Below are positions 1-7,151 of a stretch of 8,813 nt of DNA, in pieces. The DNA comes from Segatella salivae DSM 15606 (GTDB lineage: Bacteria; Bacteroidota; Bacteroidia; Bacteroidales; Bacteroidaceae). The translations under genes and the position numbers were made by a program. The first letter of the stretch is position 1; the number at the start of each line of letters is the position of its first letter. The notes under the pieces are model-generated. The model was not told the DNA's origin. It did no database searches and saw only the letters and a program-made list of their open reading frames with translations. Location: positions 2,650,006 to 2,658,818 of the forward strand of contig NZ_GL629647.1 of assembly GCF_000185845.1 (NCBI RefSeq), read 5' to 3'.

Positions 1-16
1 TAAAAATATTATTTTA

Positions 17-48
17 TTTGGCTAACTAACTAATTTTAGGTATTTTTG
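17..48 (+). promoter_or_regulatory. Bacteroidetes housekeeping (sigma-ABfr type) promoter of the sigma/anti-sigma operon
   Basis: TTTG at 17-20 and TATTTTTG at 41-48 are separated by 20 bases. This exactly matches the known Bacteroidetes primary promoter pattern (TTTG at -33, TAnnTTTG at -7, spacer about 19-21). Transcription would begin around 53-56, leaving a leader of about 28 bases before the sigma ATG at 83. The spacer contains three tandem CTAA units (22-33), the last forming a small inverted repeat with TTAG at 36-39, which could be a binding site. The match is seen in the sequence; use as a promoter is inferred. Confidence 0.6.
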
Positions 49-82
49 TCACGGGAAAATATTTATTAGAGCAAAAGAAAGC

Positions 83-358
83 ATGATTTTTAATCAGAAT
101 GAAATAAAAAAGTTAGCTGAGGGCGATGTACGCGTGTTCACAGCTTTACACCAAGCCTTTTTCCCGAAAATTCATCAGTTTGCACTCATGCTGCTTAAAG
201 ATAATCAGGATGCAGATGATGTTTGCCAGATTATTTTTACAAAAGTTTGGGTTAAGCGAGAAAACCTTTCAGAAGTAACAAATTTAGACGGCTACCTTTT
301 TACACTTTCAAAGAATTCTATTATAGATTATCTTTCTTCAAAAAAGAATAAAAAATAA
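83..358 (+). CDS. N-terminal half of ECF sigma factor (region 2)
   Basis: This frame encodes 91 residues from an ATG preceded by the weak purine run AAGAAAG. Residues about 11-85 carry sigma region 2. There is an acidic and hydrophobic first helix, then a motif resembling the usual ECF 'DAEDxxQExFxKxW' (here DADDVCQIIFTKVW, residues 44-57), the core RNA polymerase and -10 binding part. It ends with GYLFTLSKNSIIDYL (about 70-84), matching the family's 'YLyxiarNxxxDxLR' stretch. It then stops in a lysine-rich tail, without region 4. Translated alone, the product could bind core polymerase but would lack the -35 recognition domain. It follows the promoter at 17-48 directly. Confidence 0.6.
   Translation: MIFNQNEIKKLAEGDVRVFTALHQAFFPKIHQFALMLLKDNQDADDVCQIIFTKVWVKRENLSEVTNLDGYLFTLSKNSIIDYLSSKKNKK
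340..355 (+). other. Paired A6 tracts at the frame-change site of the sigma gene
   Basis: A6 runs lie at 340-345 and 350-355, inside the only interval (327-355) where the two sigma frames are both open. One A too many in either run would explain the split. The first run with the following G forms the in-frame heptamer A-AAA-AAG, the classic bacterial -1 slip sequence. A -1 slip leads to the wrong frame; region 4 needs +1 or -2. The second run allows a +1 re-pairing of Lys-tRNA from AAA 350-352 to AAA 351-353, just before the TAA-TAA-TAG stops. Recoding is possible but unproven. Confidence 0.5.
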
Positions 359-410
359 TAATAGCAATAATATTCCACAAATAACAGACACTACAACTCC
401 TTACGAAAAT

Positions 411-638
411 TTGGTTGCAAGTGATATGCAACTACTTATAGATATGATTGTGGGAAATATGCCAGAACAGAGACAAATTATATACCGCATGAGTAGAGAA
501 CAACTTTTAAACAACAAAGAAATAGCCACAAAGCTTAGAATACAGAAAAAAACAGTTGAGAACCACCTCAACCTCGCTCTAAAAGATATAAAAAAAGTTT
601 TATTTTTAGTACATTTAGTTTTATTTTTTTGGGTGTAA
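411..638 (+). CDS. C-terminal half of ECF sigma factor (region 4)
   Basis: This frame encodes the helix-turn-helix region 4 that reads the -35 element. MPEQRQIIYRMSREQ is followed by NNKEIATKLRIQKKTVENHL, a close match to the family's 'LPexrRxvFxLsrxexlsxkEIAexLgiSxkTVExhl'. The protein ends in a short hydrophobic tail, common in Bacteroidetes ECF factors. The only candidate starts are TTG at 411 and ATG at 426, neither with a convincing ribosome site. The open frame extends upstream to 327 without a stop, so this is best read as the downstream half of the split gene, not an independent gene. It ends 64 bases before the anti-sigma ATG. Confidence 0.55.
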   Translation: MVASDMQLLIDMIVGNMPEQRQIIYRMSREQLLNNKEIATKLRIQKKTVENHLNLALKDIKKVLFLVHLVLFFWV

Positions 639-702
639 TCTACTATTTATATGTCTTTAATACTAAAAAGAATAGTTTTCCGAAAAAACATAAGAATTTC
701 AT

Positions 703-1641
703 ATGACACACATTATAAAAAAAATAATAGTATATTATGCTCATAATAAAGTGAGGCCAGAAATAAAAGACAGAGTTTTAAAGAGATTGGCTACAACAAA
801 AGATGACATAAATGCAACTGAAGTCTATCAACAATTATGGGATGAAATAGATACAAAGATTTCCGCAAAGAAAAGGCACACATTCTTACAAAAAAATATA
901 TGGACAAAGATTGCAGCTGCCATTATACCTATACTCATACTCTTCGGATTAGCTGAATTTTATATTATCAATACCTATAAACAGCCTAAAAACTTCGTTT
1001 TACAATATAGATATACTAAAGTTGGAGAAAATAAAACTTTATTATTACCTGATGGAACAAAAGTAAACATGAAAGGTGGAACAGTCATTCAATATCCTGT
1101 TTCCTTTGAAGGGAATGAACGAATTGTATATCTTAATGGAGAAGCCTTTTTCGATGTCCATCACGATAGTAGTAAGTCATTTCGTGTGATAACTTCTTAC
1201 TTTGATATAACTGACATAGGAACTTCTTTTCATGTTTCATCTTACATGACAACAAACGATGTTTACGTTTATGTAAAAACAGGTTGTGTAGAACTACATT
1301 CGGAAAGAGGAAGTAAATCTTATAAGCTTTCGCAAAATGAAAATCTTTTGTATAATGTGAAAAGTGGAGAAATAAAATTAGGAAGAGGATTGCCAGAATT
1401 AGCTCAATCATGGAAGATGGCACAGATTAATATTGATAACATGACGTTAGGAGAGACAATGAAAAAATTGTCAGAAATTTATGGCATTAAAATTTTATTT
1501 AATTCAAAAAAGAATTATAACCAGTGTATCACTGCACACTTTAATCGTGGGGAAACTTTAGAAAGCGTACTTAAAGTTATAGGAAATATTTTTCCAGATT
1601 TCCATTACAAAATAAATGAAGATAAAGTCGTTATATATTAA
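703..1641 (+). CDS. FecR-like transmembrane anti-sigma factor
   Basis: The 312-residue protein is the predicted inner-membrane regulator of the sigma factor encoded just upstream. Residues 1-66 are a charged cytoplasmic part that would bind the sigma factor. Residues about 67-91 form one membrane helix. The periplasmic FecR domain follows, with the typical LPDGTKV near 115-121, LNGEAFFDV near 145-153 and TDIGTSFHV at about 171-179. From about 247 a C-terminal domain of the DUF4974 type begins (MTLGETMKKLSEIYGIKI onward), which in this family senses the STN domain of the partner receptor. The length is normal and no key segment is missing. The start is the first ATG after the sigma region, with no clear Shine-Dalgarno, as is usual here. 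In an alternative frame, the sigma region ends at TGA 704-706, overlapping this ATG as ATGA. A strong hairpin follows the stop. Confidence 0.93.
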   Translation: MTHIIKKIIVYYAHNKVRPEIKDRVLKRLATTKDDINATEVYQQLWDEIDTKISAKKRHTFLQKNIWTKIAAAIIPILILFGLAEFYIINTYKQPKNFVLQYRYTKVGENKTLLLPDGTKVNMKGGTVIQYPVSFEGNERIVYLNGEAFFDVHHDSSKSFRVITSYFDITDIGTSFHVSSYMTTNDVYVYVKTGCVELHSERGSKSYKLSQNENLLYNVKSGEIKLGRGLPELAQSWKMAQINIDNMTLGETMKKLSEIYGIKILFNSKKNYNQCITAHFNRGETLESVLKVIGNIFPDFHYKINEDKVVIY

Positions 1642-1660
1642 TAACTTAAAGAATAAATTG

Positions 1661-1693
1661 ATGATGGCTACCACATAATATGGTAGCCATCAT
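1661..1693 (+). terminator. Perfect 13-bp hairpin after the anti-sigma gene
   Basis: The arms ATGATGGCTACCA (1661-1673) and TGGTAGCCATCAT (1681-1693) are perfectly complementary, around the 7-base loop CATAATA. The hairpin starts 20 bases after the anti-sigma stop. No run of T follows on the + strand, only AT-rich sequence, so it is not a textbook intrinsic terminator. It still probably ends or stabilises the regulatory transcript and insulates it from the receptor operon. Confidence 0.65.
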
Positions 1694-1732
1694 GTGTTAT
1701 ATATAAAACAAGATACAAACAAATCTCTGATT

Positions 1733-1764
1733 TATTTTGTTTTCTATTGGGTGTATTTTGTTTT
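1733..1764 (+). repeat. Direct repeat TATTTTGTTTT with 21-base period in the receptor leader
   Basis: The 11-base sequence TATTTTGTTTT occurs at 1733-1743 and again at 1754-1764. The copies are offset by 21 bases, two turns of the helix, so they face the same side of the DNA. They lie between the hairpin at 1661-1693 and the receptor start, where the promoter controlled by the ECF sigma would be expected. Each copy contains TTTG and resembles a -7 box missing one base, but they are too close together to form a standard -33/-7 pair. They may be regulator or polymerase contact sites, or chance in an AT-rich leader. Confidence 0.35.
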
Positions 1765-1824
1765 TTTATAGTCTTTAAAAATATAAAAACCAAAAACAAT
1801 AGAAAACCAATTATCAAAAGTTTA

Positions 1825-4800
1825 ATGTTTATGAATACACGAAGACATTCTGTCCTATTTATAGGGGCTCTTCTTGCAGGTAGTATAACAGTTCATGCCC
1901 AATCGGTCTCGTTTGGTTCAAACAAAGTGACATTAAAACACGCGTTTGAAAAAATTGAAAAAGCTTCAAAGTATCGAATTGTCTATAATTCCTCATTAAT
2001 TGACACATCTCGTATACTTCCAATTTCTAAAGCAGAAGGAGATGCATTAGAATTGCTCAAACTGGTGTTGCAAAGTGCTGATTGTGAATATGACATTAAT
2101 GGAAATTATGTAACAGTCCGGCCTAACTCCACAAAAATACGCTCTAAATCTTCTAATATAAATAAGAAAAAAGTCACTGGAAATATAACGGATGATAGTG
2201 GCGAAGCAATTATTGGTGCTACAGTCATGGTAAAAGGAACAACCAATGCAACTGTTACCGATTTCGATGGGAACTTTGTTCTTTCTGATGTACCAGAAAA
2301 TGCTGAAATATCAATTTCATATATAGGTTTTCAGCCTATTATACTGAAAGCTTCAGACCAAAGGCTTGCAAAAGTAGTTCTTCATGAAGATAGTAAAGCA
2401 TTAAGTGAGGTCGTTGTTGTGGGGTACGGAACCCAAAAACGTGCTAACCTTACAGGTGCTGTGGCTACCATAAGTTCTGAAGATATCGGTAATCGCCCTG
2501 TAACAACCTCTGCTGGAGCATTACAAGGCGCTGATCCATCTGTGAACTTGACATTTAATTCAGGCTCGCTTGATTCAGACTACTCTGTTGATATACGTGG
2601 CGTTGCTTCTATCAATGGTGGCACACCGCTTGTCCTTGCTGATGGAATGGAAGTAAGTCTTAACCAAATTAATCCTAACGATATTGAGTCCATTTCCATA
2701 CTTAAAGATGCATCAGCTTCTTCAATCTATGGAGCAAAAGCAAGTTCTGGTGTTATTCTCATTACAACCAAAAAAGGCAAAGATATGCAAGGAAAAGCTA
2801 CCATTACGTATAATGGGCGTATAGGTTGGAAAAGAAATACAACTTCGACAGACTTTATTGACAATGGTTATGATTATGTATCTCTTGTAAATAAATTCTA
2901 CCAATCTTATAACAACAAACAATGGCTTTCTTATGACGATGAGGGTATGCAAATGTTATTGGATCGAAAGAATGATAAAACAGAAGACCCTGCTCGACCA
3001 TGGGTTATGACTGATAACAGAGGGCGTTATATGTATTATGCTAATTTTGACTGGTATAACTATCTTTTCCGCCAGTCACGCCCAGAAAACGAACATAATG
3101 TTTCTATAACAGGAGGCAATGATAAAGTAAACTATTTCGTAAGCGGTCGTCTACTAAATCAAGATGGAATTTTTAAGATTTATCATGATAAATACCACAA
3201 CTATTCTTTCCGCGGGAAATTGAGTGCTAAACTTAACAAATTGCTTACGTATACAGGAAATGTCAACTTTAATACGACGGAATATAAATATGCTGGCTTT
3301 AAAAATGAACAACAAACGTTGTACTTTCTTAGTTATAATTTATATCCTAACGTAGTACCACGTAATCCTGATGGAACAATAGTACAATATATTAATCAAA
3401 TGACGGGTAATTCACCTCTTGGTGGTGGCCACGCTGGTTTTCTAACTGCAAATGAGGCCAGAAACAAACGTACAGACAAGGACTTCGTGCTTACTAACCA
3501 ATTGGATATAGAAGTAAACAAAGATTTGATATTTACGTTCTCATATGCTTATAAAGATCGTAATCGCATACGTAATTATCGCAATATGCCTTTTGACTAT
3601 TCTCGCCAGGAAGGTGTTATACAGAACTTTACATCAGGAACTATCAAGGATTATTATCAAGAAACTCATATTAATATTCGTGATCATAATCTCAACATAT
3701 ATGGAACGTATCAGCATACATGGAATAAACAACATAATTTCAAAGCCGTCGGTGGTATGCAATATGAAGATTATCGTAGTAACGATCTCTCTGTTACAAA
3801 AAACAATTTATTAAGTAAAGACTTAGCTTCAATGAGTATTGCCACAGGCGAGACAGTTACATCACAAGAGATTAATGCCTTCCGTACTTTAGGTTACTTT
3901 GGTCGTGTGAACTATGATTATATGGGAAAATATCTCGTTGAATTAAGTGGTCGTTGGGACGGAACCTCTCGCTTTGCAAGTAATGACAGATGGGGATTTT
4001 TTCCTTCTGCATCATTTGGATGGCGTATAAGTGATGAAAAGTTTTTCGAACCTCTCCATAGCTTTTGGGACAATGCGAAATTACGTTTCTCATTGGGAAG
4101 TCTAGGAAACCAACAAGTTGACACATATGCTTATTTTGATGAGATTTCTACAGACAATTCAATGAACTATACCTTTGATGGTTTAAATAAAGCATATTAT
4201 GCAAACGTATCTAATCCAAAATCTGCAAGTTTAACTTGGGAAACAATCTCGACTTATAACATAGGTTTAGATTTAGCATTCCTTAGAAATCGATTAACAA
4301 TTACTGCTGATTATTTTATTCGATACACCAAAGATATGCTTACCCACTCACTAACTTTACCTGCAGTTTTTGGTGCAGAGGCTCCAAAAGCGAATTGTGC
4401 AGACCTTCGGACAAATGGTTGGGAACTCTATGTGGGTTGGAACGATCAATTTAAAGTGGCAGGGAAGCCCTTGCATTACCATGTCTCAGCAACGATTGGC
4501 GACTATAAGTCAACAATTACTAGGTTTGATAATCCTAATAAACTCATATCAGATTATTATGAAGGGATGACATTAGGCGATATGTGGGGCTATAAAGTGG
4601 GTGGCCTATTCAAAACAGATGAAGAAGCAGCTCAATATCAAGCAAAAATAAATGATAAAGCTGTAAACAATAGAGTTTATAATTCAAAAACCGACAATCG
4701 GCTTCGTGCAGGTGATGTAAAGTTCCTTGATTTAGATGGTGATAATATTATTTCAGAAGGCTCTGGTACAGTGAGTAATCCTGGTGATAAGCGTATAATT

Positions 4801-5337
4801 GGTAATAATTTGCCACGATATTCTTATTCGTTCCGTCTGGGTGCAGAATATGAAGGTATTGATTTCTCTATCTTTTTCCAAGGTGTAGGTAAACAAAATT
4901 GGTATCCTACGCAATATGCTTATACTTTCTGGGGTCCCTATTCTCTGCCATCTGTTTCATTTATTCCAACAAATTTTGAAAATATGGTTTGGTCAGAGAG
5001 CAACCCGAACGCCTACTACCCAAGACCACGTGGTAATCAGGCTTATAGTGCTGGTGCACTTAATGTCTATAATAGCCGCTATTTACAAAATGCAGCTTAT
5101 CTACGCTTAAAGAATCTTTCCATAGGCTACACTTTACCTATAAAGAATAACGCTGTAGTGAAGAAGGCTAGAGTCTACGTAGCTTGTGAAAATTTGTTCT
5201 ATTGGTCTCCTATGAAGAAGTATACAAAGGCAGTTGATCCAGAACTTGTAAATAGTAGCTCAACCTATCAGGGCAAGTCTGGTGTTGGCTATGGATTCTC
5301 AAAATCAATTTCAGTAGGAGCAGACATAACATTTTAA
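1825..5337 (+). CDS. SusC/RagA-family TonB-dependent outer-membrane transporter with STN signalling domain
   Basis: This 1170-residue protein would form the energy-driven outer-membrane barrel that imports the ligand captured by the downstream SusD-like lipoprotein. A signal peptide ends at VHAQ (cleavage after residue 25). An STN domain follows (about 30-97), typical of receptors that signal to FecR-type anti-sigmas. Next come a carboxypeptidase-regulatory-like domain (about 114-185), then EVVVVGYGTQ near 195 and the plug. The plug shows the SusC hallmarks DIESISILKDASASSIYG and GVILITTKKGK and ends near 318. The rest is barrel, including the conserved late segment GDVKFLDLDGDN (around 963-974) and a terminal phenylalanine. 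The frame is open upstream to a TTG at 1747, but that would add 26 residues before the signal peptide. ATG 1825 or ATG 1831 fits better, and the choice between them is arbitrary. The stop is 12 bases before the SusD-like gene, so the two are co-transcribed. The substrate cannot be read from the sequence. Confidence 0.95.
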   Translation: MFMNTRRHSVLFIGALLAGSITVHAQSVSFGSNKVTLKHAFEKIEKASKYRIVYNSSLIDTSRILPISKAEGDALELLKLVLQSADCEYDINGNYVTVRPNSTKIRSKSSNINKKKVTGNITDDSGEAIIGATVMVKGTTNATVTDFDGNFVLSDVPENAEISISYIGFQPIILKASDQRLAKVVLHEDSKALSEVVVVGYGTQKRANLTGAVATISSEDIGNRPVTTSAGALQGADPSVNLTFNSGSLDSDYSVDIRGVASINGGTPLVLADGMEVSLNQINPNDIESISILKDASASSIYGAKASSGVILITTKKGKDMQGKATITYNGRIGWKRNTTSTDFIDNGYDYVSLVNKFYQSYNNKQWLSYDDEGMQMLLDRKNDKTEDPARPWVMTDNRGRYMYYANFDWYNYLFRQSRPENEHNVSITGGNDKVNYFVSGRLLNQDGIFKIYHDKYHNYSFRGKLSAKLNKLLTYTGNVNFNTTEYKYAGFKNEQQTLYFLSYNLYPNVVPRNPDGTIVQYINQMTGNSPLGGGHAGFLTANEARNKRTDKDFVLTNQLDIEVNKDLIFTFSYAYKDRNRIRNYRNMPFDYSRQEGVIQNFTSGTIKDYYQETHINIRDHNLNIYGTYQHTWNKQHNFKAVGGMQYEDYRSNDLSVTKNNLLSKDLASMSIATGETVTSQEINAFRTLGYFGRVNYDYMGKYLVELSGRWDGTSRFASNDRWGFFPSASFGWRISDEKFFEPLHSFWDNAKLRFSLGSLGNQQVDTYAYFDEISTDNSMNYTFDGLNKAYYANVSNPKSASLTWETISTYNIGLDLAFLRNRLTITADYFIRYTKDMLTHSLTLPAVFGAEAPKANCADLRTNGWELYVGWNDQFKVAGKPLHYHVSATIGDYKSTITRFDNPNKLISDYYEGMTLGDMWGYKVGGLFKTDEEAAQYQAKINDKAVNNRVYNSKTDNRLRAGDVKFLDLDGDNIISEGSGTVSNPGDKRIIGNNLPRYSYSFRLGAEYEGIDFSIFFQGVGKQNWYPTQYAYTFWGPYSLPSVSFIPTNFENMVWSESNPNAYYPRPRGNQAYSAGALNVYNSRYLQNAAYLRLKNLSIGYTLPIKNNAVVKKARVYVACENLFYWSPMKKYTKAVDPELVNSSSTYQGKSGVGYGFSKSISVGADITF

Positions 5338-5349
5338 ATTAGCATTATC

Positions 5350-7080
5350 ATGATTAATAATAAATTATTTACTAGTCTAACTTTAATGGGCTTATTCGTA
5401 TTTTCTTCTTGTAATTTAGATTTAACACCAGAAGATACTCTTAGTCCTAAAACCTATTTTAAGAATGGTCCACAGCTTGAATTATGGGCAAATCACTTCT
5501 ACAGCTTACTTCCAGATGCTGATGATCTTGCAAAACAGAATGCAGATGATAACATTAGTTCTGAATTAGGTGAAACACTTATGGGGCAACGAAGTGCTGC
5601 TAGTGAAGATGGATGGAATTGGGATCGTTTGAGAGATATTAACTATTATCTCCAGCACTCCAATCAATGCTCAGATGAAAATGCTAGAAAACATTATGAT
5701 GGAGTGGCCTATTTCTTCCGTGCATATTTCTATTTTGAAAAAGTGAAACGTTATGGGGATGTGCCATGGTATGACCAAGTTTTAAATTCTAACGAAGATA
5801 AGTTGCTCGCGAAACCACGTCAAGATAGAGAACTTATTATGGATTCTGTAATGAAAGATCTTGATAGAGCAATAACTATGTTGCCAGTTAAAAAAGATCC
5901 TGTTCACGTTACAAAATGGACTGCACTTGCATTCAAAAGTCGTGCTGCTCTTTATGAAGGGACCTTCAGAAAATATCGTGGTATGAATAACTATGAGAAG
6001 TATTTGAAACAAGCTGCGGATGCTGGAGAAGAATTTATAAATAATAGTGGTTATAAACTTTACACCAAGGGAGCAGAACCTTATCGTACTCTTTTCAATA
6101 GTATAGATGCTGTAAGTGATGAAGTTATATTAACAAAAAAATATAGTAATACATCAAACGTTCGCCATAGCATACCTTTTAATATTATCATCTATCGCCA
6201 AGGTTTTACTAAGCGGTTTATGAATCATTATTTAATGTCTGATGGCTCACGTTTCGACGAACAGCCTGGCTGGCAGACTATGGGGTATGTTGCGGAAACA
6301 AAACACAGAGACCCACGACTATCACAAACTGTGCTTTGTCCAGGATATGTTCAAGTAGATGCATCAAAAGAAACCGTTAATGATCTTAGCGCTTTAACAG
6401 GCTATCGTCCAATTAAATTTGTGAATGCTTCACCATATGATGGCTCACTTAAAGCCATTACTGATTATCCTCTTTTCAGGGCTGCAGAAGTTTATCTTAA
6501 TTTTGCAGAGGCTAAAGCAGAACTTGGGACTTTGTCACAGATTGATTTAGATAAATCGATTAATAAAATTAGGGATAGAGTTGGAATGCCTCATCTAAAT
6601 ATGTTAGCAGCGAATACAACCCCTGATAATTTGTTGTTACAATATTATCCTAATGTTACAAAGAATACAAATACAGGGGTCATATTAGAAATAAGACGTG
6701 AACGCACAGTAGAACTTGCACTAGAAGGATTCCGCTTATGGGATATCTTCCGATGGAAAGAAGGGCAACAGCTTACAAAGGAATTTGACGGATGTTACTT
6801 CCCTGGACCTGGTGAATATGATTTGAATGAAGATGGAATAGCCGATATCTTATTGTACACGACCAATAAGGGTAATTTCAAAGGTGCTTCATTTAAGATA
6901 GGAAAAGATATTATTCTTACTAATAATACATCCGGGAATATTCATGCATTAAGTAATATTACGATTTCTTGGGATGAAAATCGTGATTATCTATGGCCAA
7001 TTCCTGCAAGTGAAAGAGTCTTGACTAGTGGGGCATTGACACAGAATCCTGGCTGGACTGATACTACAAACTTCAATTAA
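5350..7080 (+). CDS. SusD/RagB-family surface lipoprotein
   Basis: This 576-residue protein is the substrate-binding lid of the SusC-like barrel. The signal sequence ends in the lipobox FSSC, with Cys21 as the predicted lipidation site and export to the cell surface expected. The N-terminal SusD-like domain shows YFFRAYFYFEKVKRYGDVPW (about 121-140), the family's best conserved stretch. The C-terminal SusD domain includes RAAEVYLNFAEAKAELG (about 377-393), then RRERTVELALEGFRLWDIFRW (about 449-469), and ends with LWPIPASE and QNPGW. Residues 491-499, DLNEDGIAD, fit a calcium-binding DxNxDGxxD loop. No carbohydrate-binding residue can be assigned, so the ligand is unknown. The partner downstream enzymes suggest a phosphodiester compound. 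Length and domain content are normal. Confidence 0.95.
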   Translation: MINNKLFTSLTLMGLFVFSSCNLDLTPEDTLSPKTYFKNGPQLELWANHFYSLLPDADDLAKQNADDNISSELGETLMGQRSAASEDGWNWDRLRDINYYLQHSNQCSDENARKHYDGVAYFFRAYFYFEKVKRYGDVPWYDQVLNSNEDKLLAKPRQDRELIMDSVMKDLDRAITMLPVKKDPVHVTKWTALAFKSRAALYEGTFRKYRGMNNYEKYLKQAADAGEEFINNSGYKLYTKGAEPYRTLFNSIDAVSDEVILTKKYSNTSNVRHSIPFNIIIYRQGFTKRFMNHYLMSDGSRFDEQPGWQTMGYVAETKHRDPRLSQTVLCPGYVQVDASKETVNDLSALTGYRPIKFVNASPYDGSLKAITDYPLFRAAEVYLNFAEAKAELGTLSQIDLDKSINKIRDRVGMPHLNMLAANTTPDNLLLQYYPNVTKNTNTGVILEIRRERTVELALEGFRLWDIFRWKEGQQLTKEFDGCYFPGPGEYDLNEDGIADILLYTTNKGNFKGASFKIGKDIILTNNTSGNIHALSNITISWDENRDYLWPIPASERVLTSGALTQNPGWTDTTNFN

Positions 7081-7085
7081 TATGA

Positions 7086-7140
7086 ATGTTCCAAGACTAT
7101 TTATTATAGAAAGAATAGCCTTGGAACATATTTTATCTCT
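7086..7140 (+). terminator. Terminator-like hairpin between the SusD-like gene and the phosphodiesterases
   Basis: ATGTTCCAAG (7086-7095) pairs perfectly with CTTGGAACAT (7120-7129). Inside, after one A-C mismatch, CTATT (7097-7101) pairs with AATAG (7114-7118). The loop is about 10 bases and the T-rich stretch ATTTTATCTCT follows. This looks like an intrinsic terminator, perhaps leaky, that would reduce transcription of the enzyme genes relative to the SusCD pair. No clear TAnnTTTG promoter is visible in 7130-7151, so the enzymes probably depend on read-through. Confidence 0.65.
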
Positions 7141-7151
7141 AATATAAGCTT

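Larger units (their letters stand above)
83..638 (+). pseudogene. ECF sigma-70 factor (FecI-like), split by a frameshift
   Basis: Read as one gene with a single +1 frame change, this region encodes about 184 residues, the usual size of Bacteroidetes ECF sigma factors. Such factors direct RNA polymerase to a neighbouring SusC/SusD operon and are held by a FecR-like anti-sigma. The region 2 half is in the frame starting at 83 and stops at TAA 356-358, followed by in-frame TAA and TAG. The region 4 half is in the next frame, which is open from 327 (after a TAG at 324-326) to the TAA at 636-638. The switch must therefore occur within 327-355. Removing one base there joins the halves through an Asn-rich linker. 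Possible explanations are a true pseudogene, a homopolymer sequencing error, or productive slippage. The sequence alone cannot decide. The anti-sigma and receptor downstream are intact, which argues against long-standing decay. Confidence 0.75.

Noticed and set aside
340..346. Classic -1 ribosomal frameshift heptamer A-AAA-AAG, in phase within the sigma gene
   Set aside because: A -1 shift moves into the third frame, not the frame encoding region 4, which needs +1 or -2. The heptamer alone therefore does not explain a fused product.
1133..1423. Reverse-strand open frame inside the anti-sigma gene
   Set aside because: It lies wholly within a well-supported gene, has no recognisable family and is a low-complexity shadow.
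1747..1824. Upstream TTG-initiated extension of the receptor
   Set aside because: It would put 26 residues ahead of an otherwise normal signal peptide (MNTRRHS, hydrophobic core, VHAQ). The stretch is AT-rich leader carrying the direct repeat.
2722..2952. Reverse-strand open frame inside the receptor plug/barrel region
   Set aside because: Fully contained in a conserved receptor gene; no motif or start signal of its own.
3545..4126. Several open frames on both strands inside the receptor barrel region (3545-3814 +, 3872-4126 -, 3918-4124 -)
   Set aside because: All are shadows of the barrel coding sequence with no independent evidence.
4370..5110. Two short plus-strand open frames within the receptor C-terminal part
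   Set aside because: Out of frame with a clearly conserved coding sequence; no ribosome site or family resemblance.
5782..6012. Reverse-strand open frame inside the SusD-like gene
   Set aside because: Contained in a conserved gene, with no support for expression.
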